Shown: piece after piece, positions 41,837 to 52,281 of the stretch
Position numbering within the stretch: position 1 is the stretch's first letter
Layout: every line of letters begins with the position of its first letter
From: Tenacibaculum sp. Bg11-29
GTDB taxonomy: Bacteria; Bacteroidota; Bacteroidia; Flavobacteriales; Flavobacteriaceae
Direction of reading: 5' to 3'
NCBI RefSeq assembly: GCF_002836595.1
Contig: NZ_PJBB01000003.1
Coordinates: forward strand, 1,859,001 to 1,923,000
DNA length: 64,000 nt
The notes under the pieces: model-generated
Told to the model about the DNA's origin: nothing
Database searches by the model: none
Seen by the model: the letters and a program-made list of their open reading frames with translations, nothing else
Position numbers and translations under genes: made by a program

Positions 41837-44800
41837 TTAATTTTTTATTATTTTAAAGACTTTAGGTTTTGAGTCTTTTGAATATGTTTTAATTAAATAG
41901 ATTCCAGCAGATAAATTAGTTAAATCTATTTCATTTACGCTCTTATTTTTATTCAACTTAATATATTTTAATCGTTGTCTTAATAAATTAAAAACTTCAA
42001 TTTTAGTAAGCACTCCATGTGATTTAATAACTAATTTATTTTTTACAGGATTAGGATAAAAAATAGGGTTGTTATTACTCTCTAGTTTATCTAAGTCATC
42101 AATTTTTAAATCATCAATAAGTATATCATTGTTAAATTGAGAAGTAGCATTGTTTTCGGTAACAATAAATTCCAATTGAATTTCATTACTACTGATAGGG
42201 TAATCATTTATATTAAAAGTAAAAACCTGCCAACCATTAATTGTTTGTTTTTTAATATCTAATAAATCAAAACTTTTTCCAGTGTTATCGTGTAATTTTA
42301 TTTTTAAATTATTATAAATATTGTTAATTGTATTTTTACTGAAAACAGAAAATTGAATTGCAGGAATACGAAGATCAGAAATATCAACGAACATAGTTTT
42401 TAAATAACTGATTTGTTCATTACTGTTAGGAGACGTACTATTTATCCAAGCATAATTTGTTTTTGAATTTGGAGAGAAATCACCAGCAACTGCAGCCTCA
42501 TGATCTGCACCTGTACTAAAATTCCATTTTTTACTTCCGTATTGATTCCAACAATTTGGTATAGACGTAGATACAAAATTTTCGTATAAAGGTGCTTTTA
42601 ATGTGTTACAAGTTTCAAAATTAAGTGGTGCCGTCCATTTACTAGTATTATTACAAACTGATTTTATATAAACATCATATTCTGTACCTAAAGCTAAGTT
42701 TGTAATTTTGTATGGACGAGAGTTTGTTTCTATAACAGTACCAGTGCCCAGCGTAAAGCCTTTTATGCCATATTCAATAACCCAACTACTTTCATTTCCT
42801 TGTGGTGTCCAATTTAAACTTGCATTGCTATGTGTTATATTACTTATAAAAGTATTAGTAGGAGTAGGGCAAATGGTTTTGAATAAAACAGGTGTTGATG
42901 ATTCGCTTATTCCATTTCCACAATTGGCTTTTATGTATACTTCATATTCAGTACTTGCGCTTAGGTTAATAATACTATAAGATGTCGTGTTCGTTTCTAA
43001 AATTGTACCATTTCCAAGAGTAAACCCTTTTGTACCATATTCAATAATCCAATTATTTTCGTTTCCTTGTGGTGTCCAACTTAACTCTGCATTATCCTTC
43101 GTTATATTACTTATAAAAATATTAGAAGGAATAGGACAAGTCGTTTTGAAAGTTATAGGTGCAGAAATTTTACTAAACTTGTTTCCACAATCAGTTTTTA
43201 TGTATACGTCGTATTCGGTACTTGTATTTAGATTTGTTATACTATGTGAATTCGTGTTTGAATTGGCAACAGTACCGGTACCTAATAAAAACCCTTTCTC
43301 TCCATATTCAATAATACAATTACTTTCAGGTTCTATTGTTGTCCAATTAATATTGGCTGTGTTTTGTGTTATATCATTTATGGTTATATTTGAAGGTTTA
43401 AGACATGATGTTTCGCAAGTAATACTAGCATCCCAACCACTACTTGTAACTGATCCATCAGATACAAATTTAAAAGTTAAAGCACCTGAACTATGGGTTG
43501 AAGTTATTGTACCTGGTGAATTAGATCCTCTAAATTCTCCGATTAGTGTAGCATTAATATTAGGGCCGTCATAAATGTATAAAACATCACAACAGTTTTC
43601 GGTTTGAAAAGTATTAAATGTAACAGATATTTGGTCGAAATCTTCTGATGGTACTATAGTAGTAATAACGTTTTCATTATTAGAATAAGATCCATTTTTA
43701 CCTCCAGAATCGTAAAATCTATCGCCATTACAAAAATCAAGAAGTGTTTTAATAGTGTAAGGACCATTCCAATTACTACTACTGCAATTAGATTTTAAAT
43801 AAAAATCATAATTGGTATTGCTTTCTAAGTTTTTTAAAGAGTATGGTTTGGTAGTAGTTGTTATTTGTGTACCTGTACCGATAACAAAATTTTTAACTCC
43901 ATATTCAATTATCCATTCATTTTCAATACCATTAACTACCCAGTCTATATTAGCGCTATTGCTTGTAATAGTATTAACTTTTATATTTGTAGGTTTTACG
44001 CATGTTGGTTTATCAATAACACTAATATCGTCAATATCGATTTCAGTAGTATTATAACCTCCACCAGATATTGCTCTAAAGCGTATTTGTACGGTATTAC
44101 TAAAGTTACTTAAATCTATAAAATGTTCACTCCATTCATCTTTGGGAGAAAATTGTTGACTACTTTCTTGTGTAAATACATCATTTGTCCATTCTCCATT
44201 ATTAAAAACATCTACATGAAGACTTCCGATATTCTCTCCATACATAAAACTGTAAAAATTTAATACAGGTTCGTTTAAAGAAGAAATGTTTATTATTGGT
44301 GATAGTAAATTAGCTTCATCACCTATATTAGAAGTTTTAAATGGGGGAGTTCTAAAGTATTTACCGCCATTATTAGATTTATATGGTCCGGTTGAAAGAT
44401 TGTTATTATAGGTTGAATATTGTGCTTCCCAATAATAGTTTGTATTATTTCTAATTGGGTTACCTGTCCAACAATTATCGATTATTGAGTTTGTATTTTG
44501 TTGCTCAATATCATATGTATAGGGAGCATTGACAATACTACATGGGGTTTTAAAACTAATCGGGCCAACAACAAAGCTATCATCATCAGAAGGAGCTGCA
44601 CCGCATATGGCTGTTATATAAAAATCATATGCTGTTTCTGGTGAAAGTGTATTAATATTTACGGGGTTTGTAGTTGTTAAAAACTTTGTACCTAAACCTT
44701 TTGTAAACCCTTTATTACCATACTCAATTTCCCATTTGGTTTCACTACCATTAGAAGTCCAATTTAAATCTACTGAGTTTCCTGAAATAATAGAATAAGA

Positions 44801-47800
44801 AAAATCATTTGGTTCTGGACAAGTAATTGTAATACATTCTACCGAAGCGTCCCAACCAGATTGGGTAATACTACTGTCTGAAGTAAAAAGAAAAGTAATT
44901 CCTTTACCTTTTTTTGAATAAATTGTTCCAGGTGAATTATTACCTTTATATATACCAATTAAGGGCGCATTGATATCGTTTCCGTCGTAAATAATTAATT
45001 GATCACAGCAGCCTTCTGTTTGAAATGAATTAAAGGTAACTAATACTAAATCAGAACCCGCTGACGGCAATATAGTAGTGGTAATATCTTCATTATTAGA
45101 ATAAGATCCATTAGCACCACCAGAGTCATAAAAACGATCGCCATTACAAAATTCAGCAAGTGTAGTGAATGTTTTAGCACCAATCCAATCACTATAATTG
45201 TTGGGTGAACATAAAGATCTTACATAGATGTCATAACTAGTTGCTGATTGTAAATTAGGTATAGTTATAGTAGGGTTTGTTAAAACGGTAATACCAGAAC
45301 CAATAGGGGTAGCTCCGTTTGGTACAACTTCTATTTCCCACTGTTGTGTATTATTATTGTCTCCCCAAGTTACATCTACAGAATTAATTGTAATATTAGT
45401 AGTAGTTATAGAATTGGGAGCATTACATTTTGTAGTAAACGAAAAAATATTAGAGTACTGACTTTCGTTGCACGTATTCTCTCCTTTAACTCTCCAAAAA
45501 TAAGTTGTGTTGAAGTTTAGCAGATTAATTGTATAATCATTGTTATCTGTAACAACAGTGTTCAATATTGTGTTAAAACCTGAGTCAGTTGCAATTTCTA
45601 AAGTATAAGTATTAACATTATTATCCGAATTCCAGTTTAAAGATACCGTTGTATCAACATTAGTTGTATTATTCACAGGAGTGTTTAATACAGGTTTAAT
45701 TAAATTATTTTCAAATGCGTTAAATGTTATAGCTGTTTTTTTATGAGTAGATGTTGCTGTTCCTACTGCATTAAAGTTTGTAACACCTATTGGAGCATTT
45801 ATAGTATTTGATATGGTTAATTTTACAGGAGTATTATTATTTGTAGCAAAAGTAGGATCAAAAGTTGCAATTAAGTTACTCGGCAAGTTTTCTACACTAA
45901 AAGTAGTTGTTTCATTAAAACTTAAATACGTTTTATAATTAAAAGTGTATTCTATAGTATTAGGAATACAAACACTTTTGTTTGTTTCAGTAAAGAACAT
46001 GGCAAATTCTGATGTCTGAATATTTATATCAGAAGAGTTTATTGCATAAAATATATTATTTAATGGCTTTACCATTACTCTTCCTTGTGTTGTAGATTCA
46101 GATATTCCTGGAATGCTAACTTCTGCTGTTCCGTCGTTTGGAGTGCTAGAAATTATAACATACGGGTAAGTATATCCTCCATCGGTAGATAGTAATATTT
46201 CAACATTTGTAGCGTTAACTGGAGGTAGATTTGTATTAGCAACATCCCATGTTATTGTTTTTGAGTCTCCTACATTCCAGTTTTCAATAGAGTTTTGAGA
46301 AGAGACAAGGAAGGGGCCAGCAGTATCATCTACATTTATGGTCATTTGATCTGATGCTGTTTTTGCGCCAATTAATGCATTATCTCTAGCAGTTAAAACA
46401 AAATTAATAGGTCTACTTACTGAAGGTAAAACTTCCCAAGTAGGGGTTAAGTTTCCTTGAATAACATCTTCTAATTGTGGTATATATCTAATAGGAGAGT
46501 TTACGGGTAATCTAGATCTAAATAAAGGGCCTTGTTGCCAATTAGGCTGTGGTGTGTTTGATGAAGAAGGGTTTTCAGGGTCATTTTGTTCCCAGCAATA
46601 GGTAAGTAGTGCGCTATTATCAATGTCGTTTCCACTTCCATCTAAAATAAAAGGAGTAGATTTAGGTATTGTATAATCATTACCTGCATTAACAGTTGGA
46701 GCTGTATTATTTGTTATTATTAGCTCAGCGCAAGAACTATTATTTCTTGTCCATTCTATAACATCACGAATGTCTACATAATTAAAATAATCATCAGCGT
46801 TTTCTTGTACATTCGGTGGGCATATACCTGCATATCCCATAATTGAACTTCCGCTACCAGGTTCAACTTCTTGCAATCCAGCAGAACTACGACAATTGCT
46901 ACTACTCTGTACATGATAACCTCCAAATTGATGTCCGAATTCATGACTAGCAAGTAAGTTAAAACTATCTGTATCTAAATCACTTTGTGCAGAAAAAGCA
47001 CTTCCTTTACTATCGTCGGTACAAACACAAGCTATGCAACCAGCATTACCGTGCCTGCTTGGATGATGTACAAAAAGGTGTCCAACATCATAATTACTTT
47101 CGCCAATAGTACTACTTAAAGTACTTTGTAATTCAGTATTATAAAGGTTACTAAAAGGATCTGTATTGTCATCAAGATATATTAAATCATCATTATTTGG
47201 TATAAGTTCCATAGTAACACCAAAATCTCTTTCAAAAATTCCATTGATTCTTGTTAGGGTATTATTGATGGCAGAAAGAACCACTGCTTTTCTTTCTTGA
47301 TCAGTAGTTTCGTTTCCTGTTAAGAAAAAGTTAGAGTATCCTCCAGTAACAGCTAAAGCAAGCCTATATTTTCTTAGGAAGTTGTCGTTTAAGTTATTTT
47401 GACTTATTTTACTTAAATTAAAATTTTCTTTAGCTTTTTCAATAGTATTACATTCAAAATCAGAAGAAGATGTAATGTCATTTCTATTGTAAGATGAATA
47501 ACTATTAGTTTTTATATCAGTTGGTTTAACAATGTAGGTGCCTTTATTAGTATTAATAAAAGCGTGTAATCCTGCTGTTTCTGAATAACTAAATCTAGCA
47601 ACTGTGCTCGAAGTTAAACTTTTTGCGGTAAAAGATTTAATAGAAGGGTATTTTGCAGCTAATTCTTGGCTGAAGTTTGAAGTTTCAAAGAATTCAAAGA
47701 GTTCAAAACCTTTATGATTAACGGGTAAAGATATTTTTTGAGAAGAATATCTTATCTGGTTTCGATTAGGAGCGTTTTTAATTAAAGAAAGAAACAGCTC

Positions 47801-47950
47801 TTTATCTAGTTTTAAAGATTGCTGAATTTTAGGATTGTCAGCTGTTTTTTTTTGATAAAAATTAGAGTAGTCTTTTGTCCAAACCTGTTGAGAATAAATG
47901 TTTGAAATTATAGCACATAACAATAAACTTAAAAGTAATTTTTTAGTCAT
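41837..47950 (-). CDS. Giant T9SS-exported reprolysin-like metalloprotease with CUB and FN3 domains
   Basis: A 2,037-residue protein, signal peptide MTKKLLLSLLLCAIISNIYSQ... cut near QQ. The zinc site is H336-E-F-G-H340-Q-F-G-G-Y-H346 (HExxHxxGxxH), with a later MGYAGICPP Met-turn. After it come Ig-like parts (about 420-690), FN3 domains, a CUB-like domain (FCNGDRFYDSGGANGSYS, GCCDQLIIYDG), a further FN3, a MAM-like part, an FN3, a second CUB-like domain, three near-repeated FN3 domains in a row (each with EYGxKGF and TEYxVYIK), a second MAM-like part, and a type A sorting tail (FYPNPVKNKLVI ... AGIYLIKTYS). It is exported by T9SS and should degrade proteins outside the cell. ATG 47950 preferred over TTG 47965. 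Confidence 0.92.
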   Translation of the reverse strand: MTKKLLLSLLLCAIISNIYSQQVWTKDYSNFYQKKTADNPKIQQSLKLDKELFLSLIKNAPNRNQIRYSSQKISLPVNHKGFELFEFFETSNFSQELAAKYPSIKSFTAKSLTSSTVARFSYSETAGLHAFINTNKGTYIVKPTDIKTNSYSSYNRNDITSSSDFECNTIEKAKENFNLSKISQNNLNDNFLRKYRLALAVTGGYSNFFLTGNETTDQERKAVVLSAINNTLTRINGIFERDFGVTMELIPNNDDLIYLDDNTDPFSNLYNTELQSTLSSTIGESNYDVGHLFVHHPSRHGNAGCIACVCTDDSKGSAFSAQSDLDTDSFNLLASHEFGHQFGGYHVQSSSNCRSSAGLQEVEPGSGSSIMGYAGICPPNVQENADDYFNYVDIRDVIEWTRNNSSCAELIITNNTAPTVNAGNDYTIPKSTPFILDGSGNDIDNSALLTYCWEQNDPENPSSSNTPQPNWQQGPLFRSRLPVNSPIRYIPQLEDVIQGNLTPTWEVLPSVSRPINFVLTARDNALIGAKTASDQMTINVDDTAGPFLVSSQNSIENWNVGDSKTITWDVANTNLPPVNATNVEILLSTDGGYTYPYVIISSTPNDGTAEVSIPGISESTTQGRVMVKPLNNIFYAINSSDINIQTSEFAMFFTETNKSVCIPNTIEYTFNYKTYLSFNETTTFSVENLPSNLIATFDPTFATNNNTPVKLTISNTINAPIGVTNFNAVGTATSTHKKTAITFNAFENNLIKPVLNTPVNNTTNVDTTVSLNWNSDNNVNTYTLEIATDSGFNTILNTVVTDNNDYTINLLNFNTTYFWRVKGENTCNESQYSNIFSFTTKCNAPNSITTTNITINSVDVTWGDNNNTQQWEIEVVPNGATPIGSGITVLTNPTITIPNLQSATSYDIYVRSLCSPNNYSDWIGAKTFTTLAEFCNGDRFYDSGGANGSYSNNEDITTTILPSAGSDLVLVTFNSFQTEGCCDQLIIYDGNDINAPLIGIYKGNNSPGTIYSKKGKGITFLFTSDSSITQSGWDASVECITITCPEPNDFSYSIISGNSVDLNWTSNGSETKWEIEYGNKGFTKGLGTKFLTTTNPVNINTLSPETAYDFYITAICGAAPSDDDSFVVGPISFKTPCSIVNAPYTYDIEQQNTNSIIDNCWTGNPIRNNTNYYWEAQYSTYNNNLSTGPYKSNNGGKYFRTPPFKTSNIGDEANLLSPIINISSLNEPVLNFYSFMYGENIGSLHVDVFNNGEWTNDVFTQESSQQFSPKDEWSEHFIDLSNFSNTVQIRFRAISGGGYNTTEIDIDDISVIDKPTCVKPTNIKVNTITSNSANIDWVVNGIENEWIIEYGVKNFVIGTGTQITTTTKPYSLKNLESNTNYDFYLKSNCSSSNWNGPYTIKTLLDFCNGDRFYDSGGKNGSYSNNENVITTIVPSEDFDQISVTFNTFQTENCCDVLYIYDGPNINATLIGEFRGSNSPGTITSTHSSGALTFKFVSDGSVTSSGWDASITCETSCLKPSNITINDITQNTANINWTTIEPESNCIIEYGEKGFLLGTGTVANSNTNSHSITNLNTSTEYDVYIKTDCGNKFSKISAPITFKTTCPIPSNIFISNITKDNAELSWTPQGNENNWIIEYGTKGFTLGNGTILETNTTSYSIINLSASTEYEVYIKANCGNGISESSTPVLFKTICPTPTNTFISNITHSNASLNWTPQGNESSWVIEYGIKGFTLGTGTVIETNSRPYKITNLALGTEYDVYIKSVCNNTSKWTAPLNFETCNTLKAPLYENFVSTSIPNCWNQYGSKKWNFSTGADHEAAVAGDFSPNSKTNYAWINSTSPNSNEQISYLKTMFVDISDLRIPAIQFSVFSKNTINNIYNNLKIKLHDNTGKSFDLLDIKKQTINGWQVFTFNINDYPISSNEIQLEFIVTENNATSQFNNDILIDDLKIDDLDKLESNNNPIFYPNPVKNKLVIKSHGVLTKIEVFNLLRQRLKYIKLNKNKSVNEIDLTNLSAGIYLIKTYSKDSKPKVFKIIKN

Positions 47951-47982
47951 AGAATTTTTTTGCAAAATTACATAATAAAAAG

Positions 47983-48012
47983 AAAAACTTAGAGAATTCT
48001 CTCTAAGTTTTT
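47983..48012. terminator. Terminator-like hairpin in a divergent promoter region
   Basis: Stem AAAAACTTAGAGA / TCTCTAAGTTTTT with a 4-base loop. It lies between two divergent genes (starts at 47950 on - and 48065 on +), where no transcript is expected to end. It may be a leader element of the metalloprotease gene or a block to stray transcription. Confidence 0.6.
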
Positions 48013-48064
48013 GTGTTATAATAAGATCATTTTATATTTTAGGTGAAAATTTGATGAATCTATA

Positions 48065-49111
48065 ATGAAGTTTGATAACCCAATACTGTTTTTTTTATGT
48101 TCACTAGGTGTTTTTAACGGCCTTTTGGTAAGTCTATATTTTTTATTTTTCAGTAAACAAAAACGAATCCAAAATATTTTATTTGGACTGTTAGTCTTGT
48201 TATTGAGTATTCGAATAGGAAAATCGGTATATGTAATTTTTACATCAAGAGAGGAAAGGAACTTATGGTTTATTCAGTTCGGTTTATCAGCATGTTTTTT
48301 AATTGGAATTGCGTTATTTTATTATTTAAAAGCTTCAATAGATAATAAGAAAAGTATTCCTAAAAAATGGAAAGTTCATTTTAGTATTTTGTTTTTATTT
48401 ATTGTTATTGTAAGTGTTTTTAAGCCTTATGAATATTACGGTGATTTTTGGAATACATTTTTTGTTCAGTTTATTTATGTTGTTTGGGGAGGGTATATAG
48501 TTGCTTCTGGACTTGTTATAAAAGATATATTTAAAAAACTAGTTAGTCGAGAAAAAACTACTACTGCTGAGTTGTGGTTGATTAATGTTTATATAGCCAA
48601 TGGCTTAATTTTTTTAGCCTATATAATTGGTTATTTTCATTTGTATTTGGTAGGAACAATTACTTTTTCGGTAGTTTTCTACGTGGTTTTAATCTTTTTT
48701 CTATCAAAAAAGAATAGAGATACTATTTTTCAGGATATTCCAGTAAAATATGCTGCAAAAAAGATAGAAAATAAAGAAGCAATACTTTTAGTTGATAAGT
48801 TAGATAAGCTTATGAAGGAAAAACAATTATACAAAGAAGCAAATGTAAAGCTACTTAGTATTTCTAAAGAGTTACAAATAACACCGCATAAACTATCGCA
48901 ATTATTAAATGATAATATAGGAAAAAGCTTGGCAACTTTTTTAAATGATTATAGAGTTGAAGAAGCAAAGAATTTATTACAAGAAAAACAAAATCTTACG
49001 CTTGAAACAATAGGTTTTGAAGCAGGATTTTCTTCAAAATCAAACTTTTATGCCACGTTTAAAAAAACGGTAGGGAAAACACCTTCACAATATCAAAAGC
49101 AATATATATAA
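48065..49111 (+). CDS. AraC family regulator with a seven-helix membrane domain
   Basis: A 348-residue protein. Residues ~1-220 form about seven membrane helices (FFLCSLGVFNGLLVSLYFLF ... FSVVFYVVLIFFL). Residues ~250-348 are an AraC-type double HTH: ISKELQITPHKLSQLLND and IGFEAGFSSKSNFYATFKK, ending GKTPSQY. Such proteins sense an envelope signal and bind DNA from the membrane. Next on the same strand are the NTF2-like and DUF5916 genes, likely targets. Confidence 0.87.
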   Translation: MKFDNPILFFLCSLGVFNGLLVSLYFLFFSKQKRIQNILFGLLVLLLSIRIGKSVYVIFTSREERNLWFIQFGLSACFLIGIALFYYLKASIDNKKSIPKKWKVHFSILFLFIVIVSVFKPYEYYGDFWNTFFVQFIYVVWGGYIVASGLVIKDIFKKLVSREKTTTAELWLINVYIANGLIFLAYIIGYFHLYLVGTITFSVVFYVVLIFFLSKKNRDTIFQDIPVKYAAKKIENKEAILLVDKLDKLMKEKQLYKEANVKLLSISKELQITPHKLSQLLNDNIGKSLATFLNDYRVEEAKNLLQEKQNLTLETIGFEAGFSSKSNFYATFKKTVGKTPSQYQKQYI

Positions 49112-49213
49112 GTATAATTGTCTAAAATTATAATTCAGGACGCCTAGATTATAAGCAATCACTACCTTTTATGATGGTCTAAATAGATTTGTTTAAAATC
49201 TAAAATTAGAACC

Positions 49214-49636
49214 ATGAGAAAAATCACATTATTATTTGTAGCATTAATTACATTTCAATTTACACAAGCACAATCAGAAAATTCACTTGTAGAAAAAACA
49301 CTGCAAAATTATATGGAAGGGAGCTCTTATGCAAAGTTGAAAATGCTAAAGAGTGCTTTTGCTGATAACGCTACTTTATATCTTACAAATAAAGAGGGGC
49401 TTTTTAAAATATACTCACCAAGTGAATACGTTGATTTTTTTAGAAATTCAGAAAAAGGAAAATTTAATGGGAGGGATGCTAAAGTGCTAGCAATTGAAGT
49501 TGTAAAAGATATTGCGATGGCAAAAGTTGAAATATCTGGGCCTGAAAGAAAATGGGTTTACATTGATTTATTTCTGTTGAAAAAAACTAATAATAGCTGG
49601 AAGATTATTAGTAAAACAGCAACAAGAATAGATTAG
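49214..49636 (+). CDS. Exported NTF2-like (lumazine-binding-type) protein
   Basis: A 140-residue protein with a signal peptide (MRKITLLFVALITFQFTQAQ). The rest is a SnoaL/NTF2-like fold of the putative lumazine-binding group: VEKTLQNYMEGSSYAKLKML, FADNATLY, then strands ending LFLLKKTNNSWKIISKTATR. A pocket protein of unknown ligand. It ends 5 bases before the DUF5916 gene. Confidence 0.75.
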   Translation: MRKITLLFVALITFQFTQAQSENSLVEKTLQNYMEGSSYAKLKMLKSAFADNATLYLTNKEGLFKIYSPSEYVDFFRNSEKGKFNGRDAKVLAIEVVKDIAMAKVEISGPERKWVYIDLFLLKKTNNSWKIISKTATRID

Positions 49637-49641
49637 AAAAA

Positions 49642-51843
49642 ATGAAATTAAATAAACCTACATCAATAATTAATAATAGCATGAAACACAATTTTACAAT
49701 TATAGTATTATTGTTTTTCATGCTAAATATTTATTCTCAAACAGCTACTATAAATTACATTGACACAAAAATTGAAGTTGATGGTAAATTAGACGAATCG
49801 GTATGGGAACATTTACCAAATAACACTAATTTTCATAATTTAATGCCAACCGATATAGGGCAAGCTGAAAATCAAACATCAGTTAAAATATTTCATAACA
49901 AAGAGTACTTATATGTTGGTGCTATTTATAATGACACTACTAAAAGAAGACAAGTAAGTTCTTTAAAGAGAGATGTGTCTGTTGGAATTAGTGATGCGTT
50001 TATTATGATATTAGACACTCAAAACCAAAAGCAAAATGGAAACCTATTTGCTGTAAATGCTTACGGAACTCAGGTTGATGCTTTGGTAGAACGTGTAAAT
50101 ACGGGGTACGGACTTAATTTTAGTTGGAGTACGGTTTGGAATGCTCGTACATCGGTAAAAGGAACACAGAAAATTTTTGAAATAGCAATTCCTTTTAAGG
50201 CATTAAACATTACTGAGAATAATTCAACGTTTGGAGTTCAGTTTTATGTAAGAGATATTAAAAATAATTCATGGACTATTCTGTCGGATGTAAGTAGAAA
50301 TTATCCAAGTTTTGATCTTCGTTTCACAAAACCATTTAATGTATTAGATTTATCAAATACTTCTATGTCTCGTTATACCATAACGCCATCTTTAACTGTT
50401 AATTATCAAAATGATGTTGAAAATGATATAGATAAGACTGATTATAAACCTAGCTTAGATGTACAATATAATATAACACCATCTTTAAAGTTAGATGCGA
50501 CTATTAATCCTGATTTTTCTCAAATAGATGTAGATCAACAAGTCACTAACTTAACTCGTTTTGCTGTAAATTTTCCTGAGAGGCGAATTTTTTTTTTAGA
50601 GAATGCTGATTTGTTTTCAAACCTAGGAGTTAATGGTGTAAATCCCTTTTATTCAAGACGAATTGGAGCGAAAAGCCCTATTAAATTTGGATTAAAATTA
50701 TCAGGAAATCTTTCATCAAAAACAAGAATAGGTATTTTAAATGTTCAAACAGATAAGAATGAGGATTTAGCATCACAAAATTTCGGAGCGTTAGTGGCAG
50801 AGCAACAGCTATCTGAAAACTTTACAACGACTGGTTTTTTTATTAATAGGCAAGAAACGGATGGTTTTAAATTTAAGGGTGACTACAATCGAGTAGCAGG
50901 AATTAATGTAAATTATAAATCAAACAACAATAAATGGACAGGTGTTGCTAATTTTGGTAAAAGTTTGAATGATGAGATTTCAAACGATAATAATTTTTAC
51001 AATTTAGGGCTTTGGTTTAATAAAAGAGGATTGAGTTGGAATGCGGCTATAAAAAATGTAGGGCGAAATTACATAACAGATGTAGGTTTTACTCCAAGAT
51101 TGTATAATTATGATGCTGTAAATGATATGGTAATAAGGGAAGGTTATACACAAACTACTAGCGGAGTGGAATATGAAAAATTTTATGAGAAGTCCAAATC
51201 GCTAAATTCCGTTCGGTATTTAAATTATAAAAATAACAGCTATTTTGATGAAAGTGGAGCGGTAAGTCAATCATCACACTTTTTAAATGGAGCAGTGTTT
51301 TTTAAAGATTTATCAGCAATTTATTATGTATACACTCAAGACTATGTAAATTTAAAATATGGTTTTGCTCCGTTGGGAAATGGTAATGCTCTCGTGCCTG
51401 ATAGGTATAATTTCGGAATTTTAAAATTAGGATATAATTCTGCAAATAATCAGAGGTTAAGATATCGTTTTAATTTACAAAAAGGAAGTTATTATAATGG
51501 CAGTAGAGTAGCAGCAGGAGCATATTTAAATTATCAATTATTGCCTTTTGCGAATCTACAATTGAATTATGATGTTAATGATATTGATTTAAAACTATTA
51601 GGAAAAGAAACATTTCATTTAACACGATTTACAGGAGAAGTGTTTTTTAATAAACGTTTAAATTGGACTACTTACGTACAGTATAATACACAGCGCAATA
51701 ACTTTAATGTGAGCAGTAGAGTACAATGGGAGTATAAACCATTATCTTATGTATACTTAGTTGTTTCTGATAATTTTAATAAAAATATAACACGACAAAA
51801 TTGGGGGATAGCTTTTAAAATGAATTATCGTTTCGATTTTTAG
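49642..51843 (+). CDS. DUF5916 protein with an N-terminal carbohydrate-binding-like domain
   Basis: A 733-residue protein (720 if started at the ATG 49681, which begins a cleaner signal peptide, MKHNFTIIVLLFFMLNIYSQ). Residues ~35-215 resemble a family 9 carbohydrate-binding-like domain (IEVDGKLDESVWEHLPNN, VKIFHNKEYLYVGAIYNDTT). Residues ~235-733 are DUF5916, a predicted outer membrane beta-barrel (PDFSQIDVDQQVTNLTRF, FPERRIFFLENADLF), ending in an aromatic residue as barrels do. Role unknown; perhaps uptake or surface binding of glycans. Confidence 0.87.
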   Translation: MKLNKPTSIINNSMKHNFTIIVLLFFMLNIYSQTATINYIDTKIEVDGKLDESVWEHLPNNTNFHNLMPTDIGQAENQTSVKIFHNKEYLYVGAIYNDTTKRRQVSSLKRDVSVGISDAFIMILDTQNQKQNGNLFAVNAYGTQVDALVERVNTGYGLNFSWSTVWNARTSVKGTQKIFEIAIPFKALNITENNSTFGVQFYVRDIKNNSWTILSDVSRNYPSFDLRFTKPFNVLDLSNTSMSRYTITPSLTVNYQNDVENDIDKTDYKPSLDVQYNITPSLKLDATINPDFSQIDVDQQVTNLTRFAVNFPERRIFFLENADLFSNLGVNGVNPFYSRRIGAKSPIKFGLKLSGNLSSKTRIGILNVQTDKNEDLASQNFGALVAEQQLSENFTTTGFFINRQETDGFKFKGDYNRVAGINVNYKSNNNKWTGVANFGKSLNDEISNDNNFYNLGLWFNKRGLSWNAAIKNVGRNYITDVGFTPRLYNYDAVNDMVIREGYTQTTSGVEYEKFYEKSKSLNSVRYLNYKNNSYFDESGAVSQSSHFLNGAVFFKDLSAIYYVYTQDYVNLKYGFAPLGNGNALVPDRYNFGILKLGYNSANNQRLRYRFNLQKGSYYNGSRVAAGAYLNYQLLPFANLQLNYDVNDIDLKLLGKETFHLTRFTGEVFFNKRLNWTTYVQYNTQRNNFNVSSRVQWEYKPLSYVYLVVSDNFNKNITRQNWGIAFKMNYRFDF

Positions 51844-51866
51844 AAGCTATTTATATGTTAAGAAGC

Positions 51867-51899
51867 AAAAAAGCTCGATACTTAGTATCGAGCTTTTTT
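51867..51899. terminator. Terminator after the DUF5916 gene
   Basis: Stem AAAAAAGCTCGATAC / GTATCGAGCTTTTTT with a 3-base loop, 23 bases after the stop. Symmetric A/T runs make it usable on both strands. Confidence 0.9.
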
Positions 51900-51922
51900 A
51901 AAATATATTATAGTTTTAAAAA

Positions 51923-51964
51923 CTAAGCTAACATTGTAACAGGGTTTTCAATAAACGTTTTAAG
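51923..51964 (-). pseudogene. Remnant of the last 13 codons of pdhC
   Basis: On the - strand this reads LKTFIENPVTMLA and a TAG stop, exactly the C-terminal end of the pyruvate dehydrogenase E2 protein coded at 54739-56367. Bases 51927-51961 are identical to 54743-54777 (35 bp, same orientation), and the AT-rich sequence beyond the stop is also similar. Upstream codons do not match. It marks the left edge of an inserted segment. Confidence 0.9.
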
Positions 51965-52196
51965 ATGAGGGAAATGAAGTTGAAAGGGTAGATAAATTAA
52001 AATAGACAAAATGTATTTGGTTGAAAAACGAAAATAATCTTATTGAAAATAAAATAGATTAGAAATAACATTGTTGACATCATTAATGTTATTAGAATAG
52101 GAATTACAAATAGTGTATCATATTTAGAGGTTTACATGAGTTTTTAAGTAAAATAAGACGAAATATAATTAATAAAAAATAGCTTTAAATATATTT

Positions 52197-52231
52197 ATTG
52201 AACTAGTTCAATGTTTTTAATGTGAAACATT
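52197..52231. promoter_or_regulatory. Two palindromes before the islet protease gene
   Basis: ATTGAACTAGTTCAAT (52197-52212) is a perfect 16-bp palindrome, and AATGTTT / AAACATT (52210-52216 and 52225-52231) overlaps it. They lie 50-85 bases before the start codon and could bind a dimeric regulator. The rest of 51965-52281 shows no gene. Confidence 0.4.
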
Positions 52232-52281
52232 AGCATTTTTGTATTAAGATTAAATTAATATAACCCCCAATATTTTTAAAC

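Noticed and set aside
42708..44113. Several + strand frames of 80-195 residues
   Set aside because: They are antisense to the FN3 and CUB domains of the metalloprotease; their internal likeness only mirrors the repeats of that gene.
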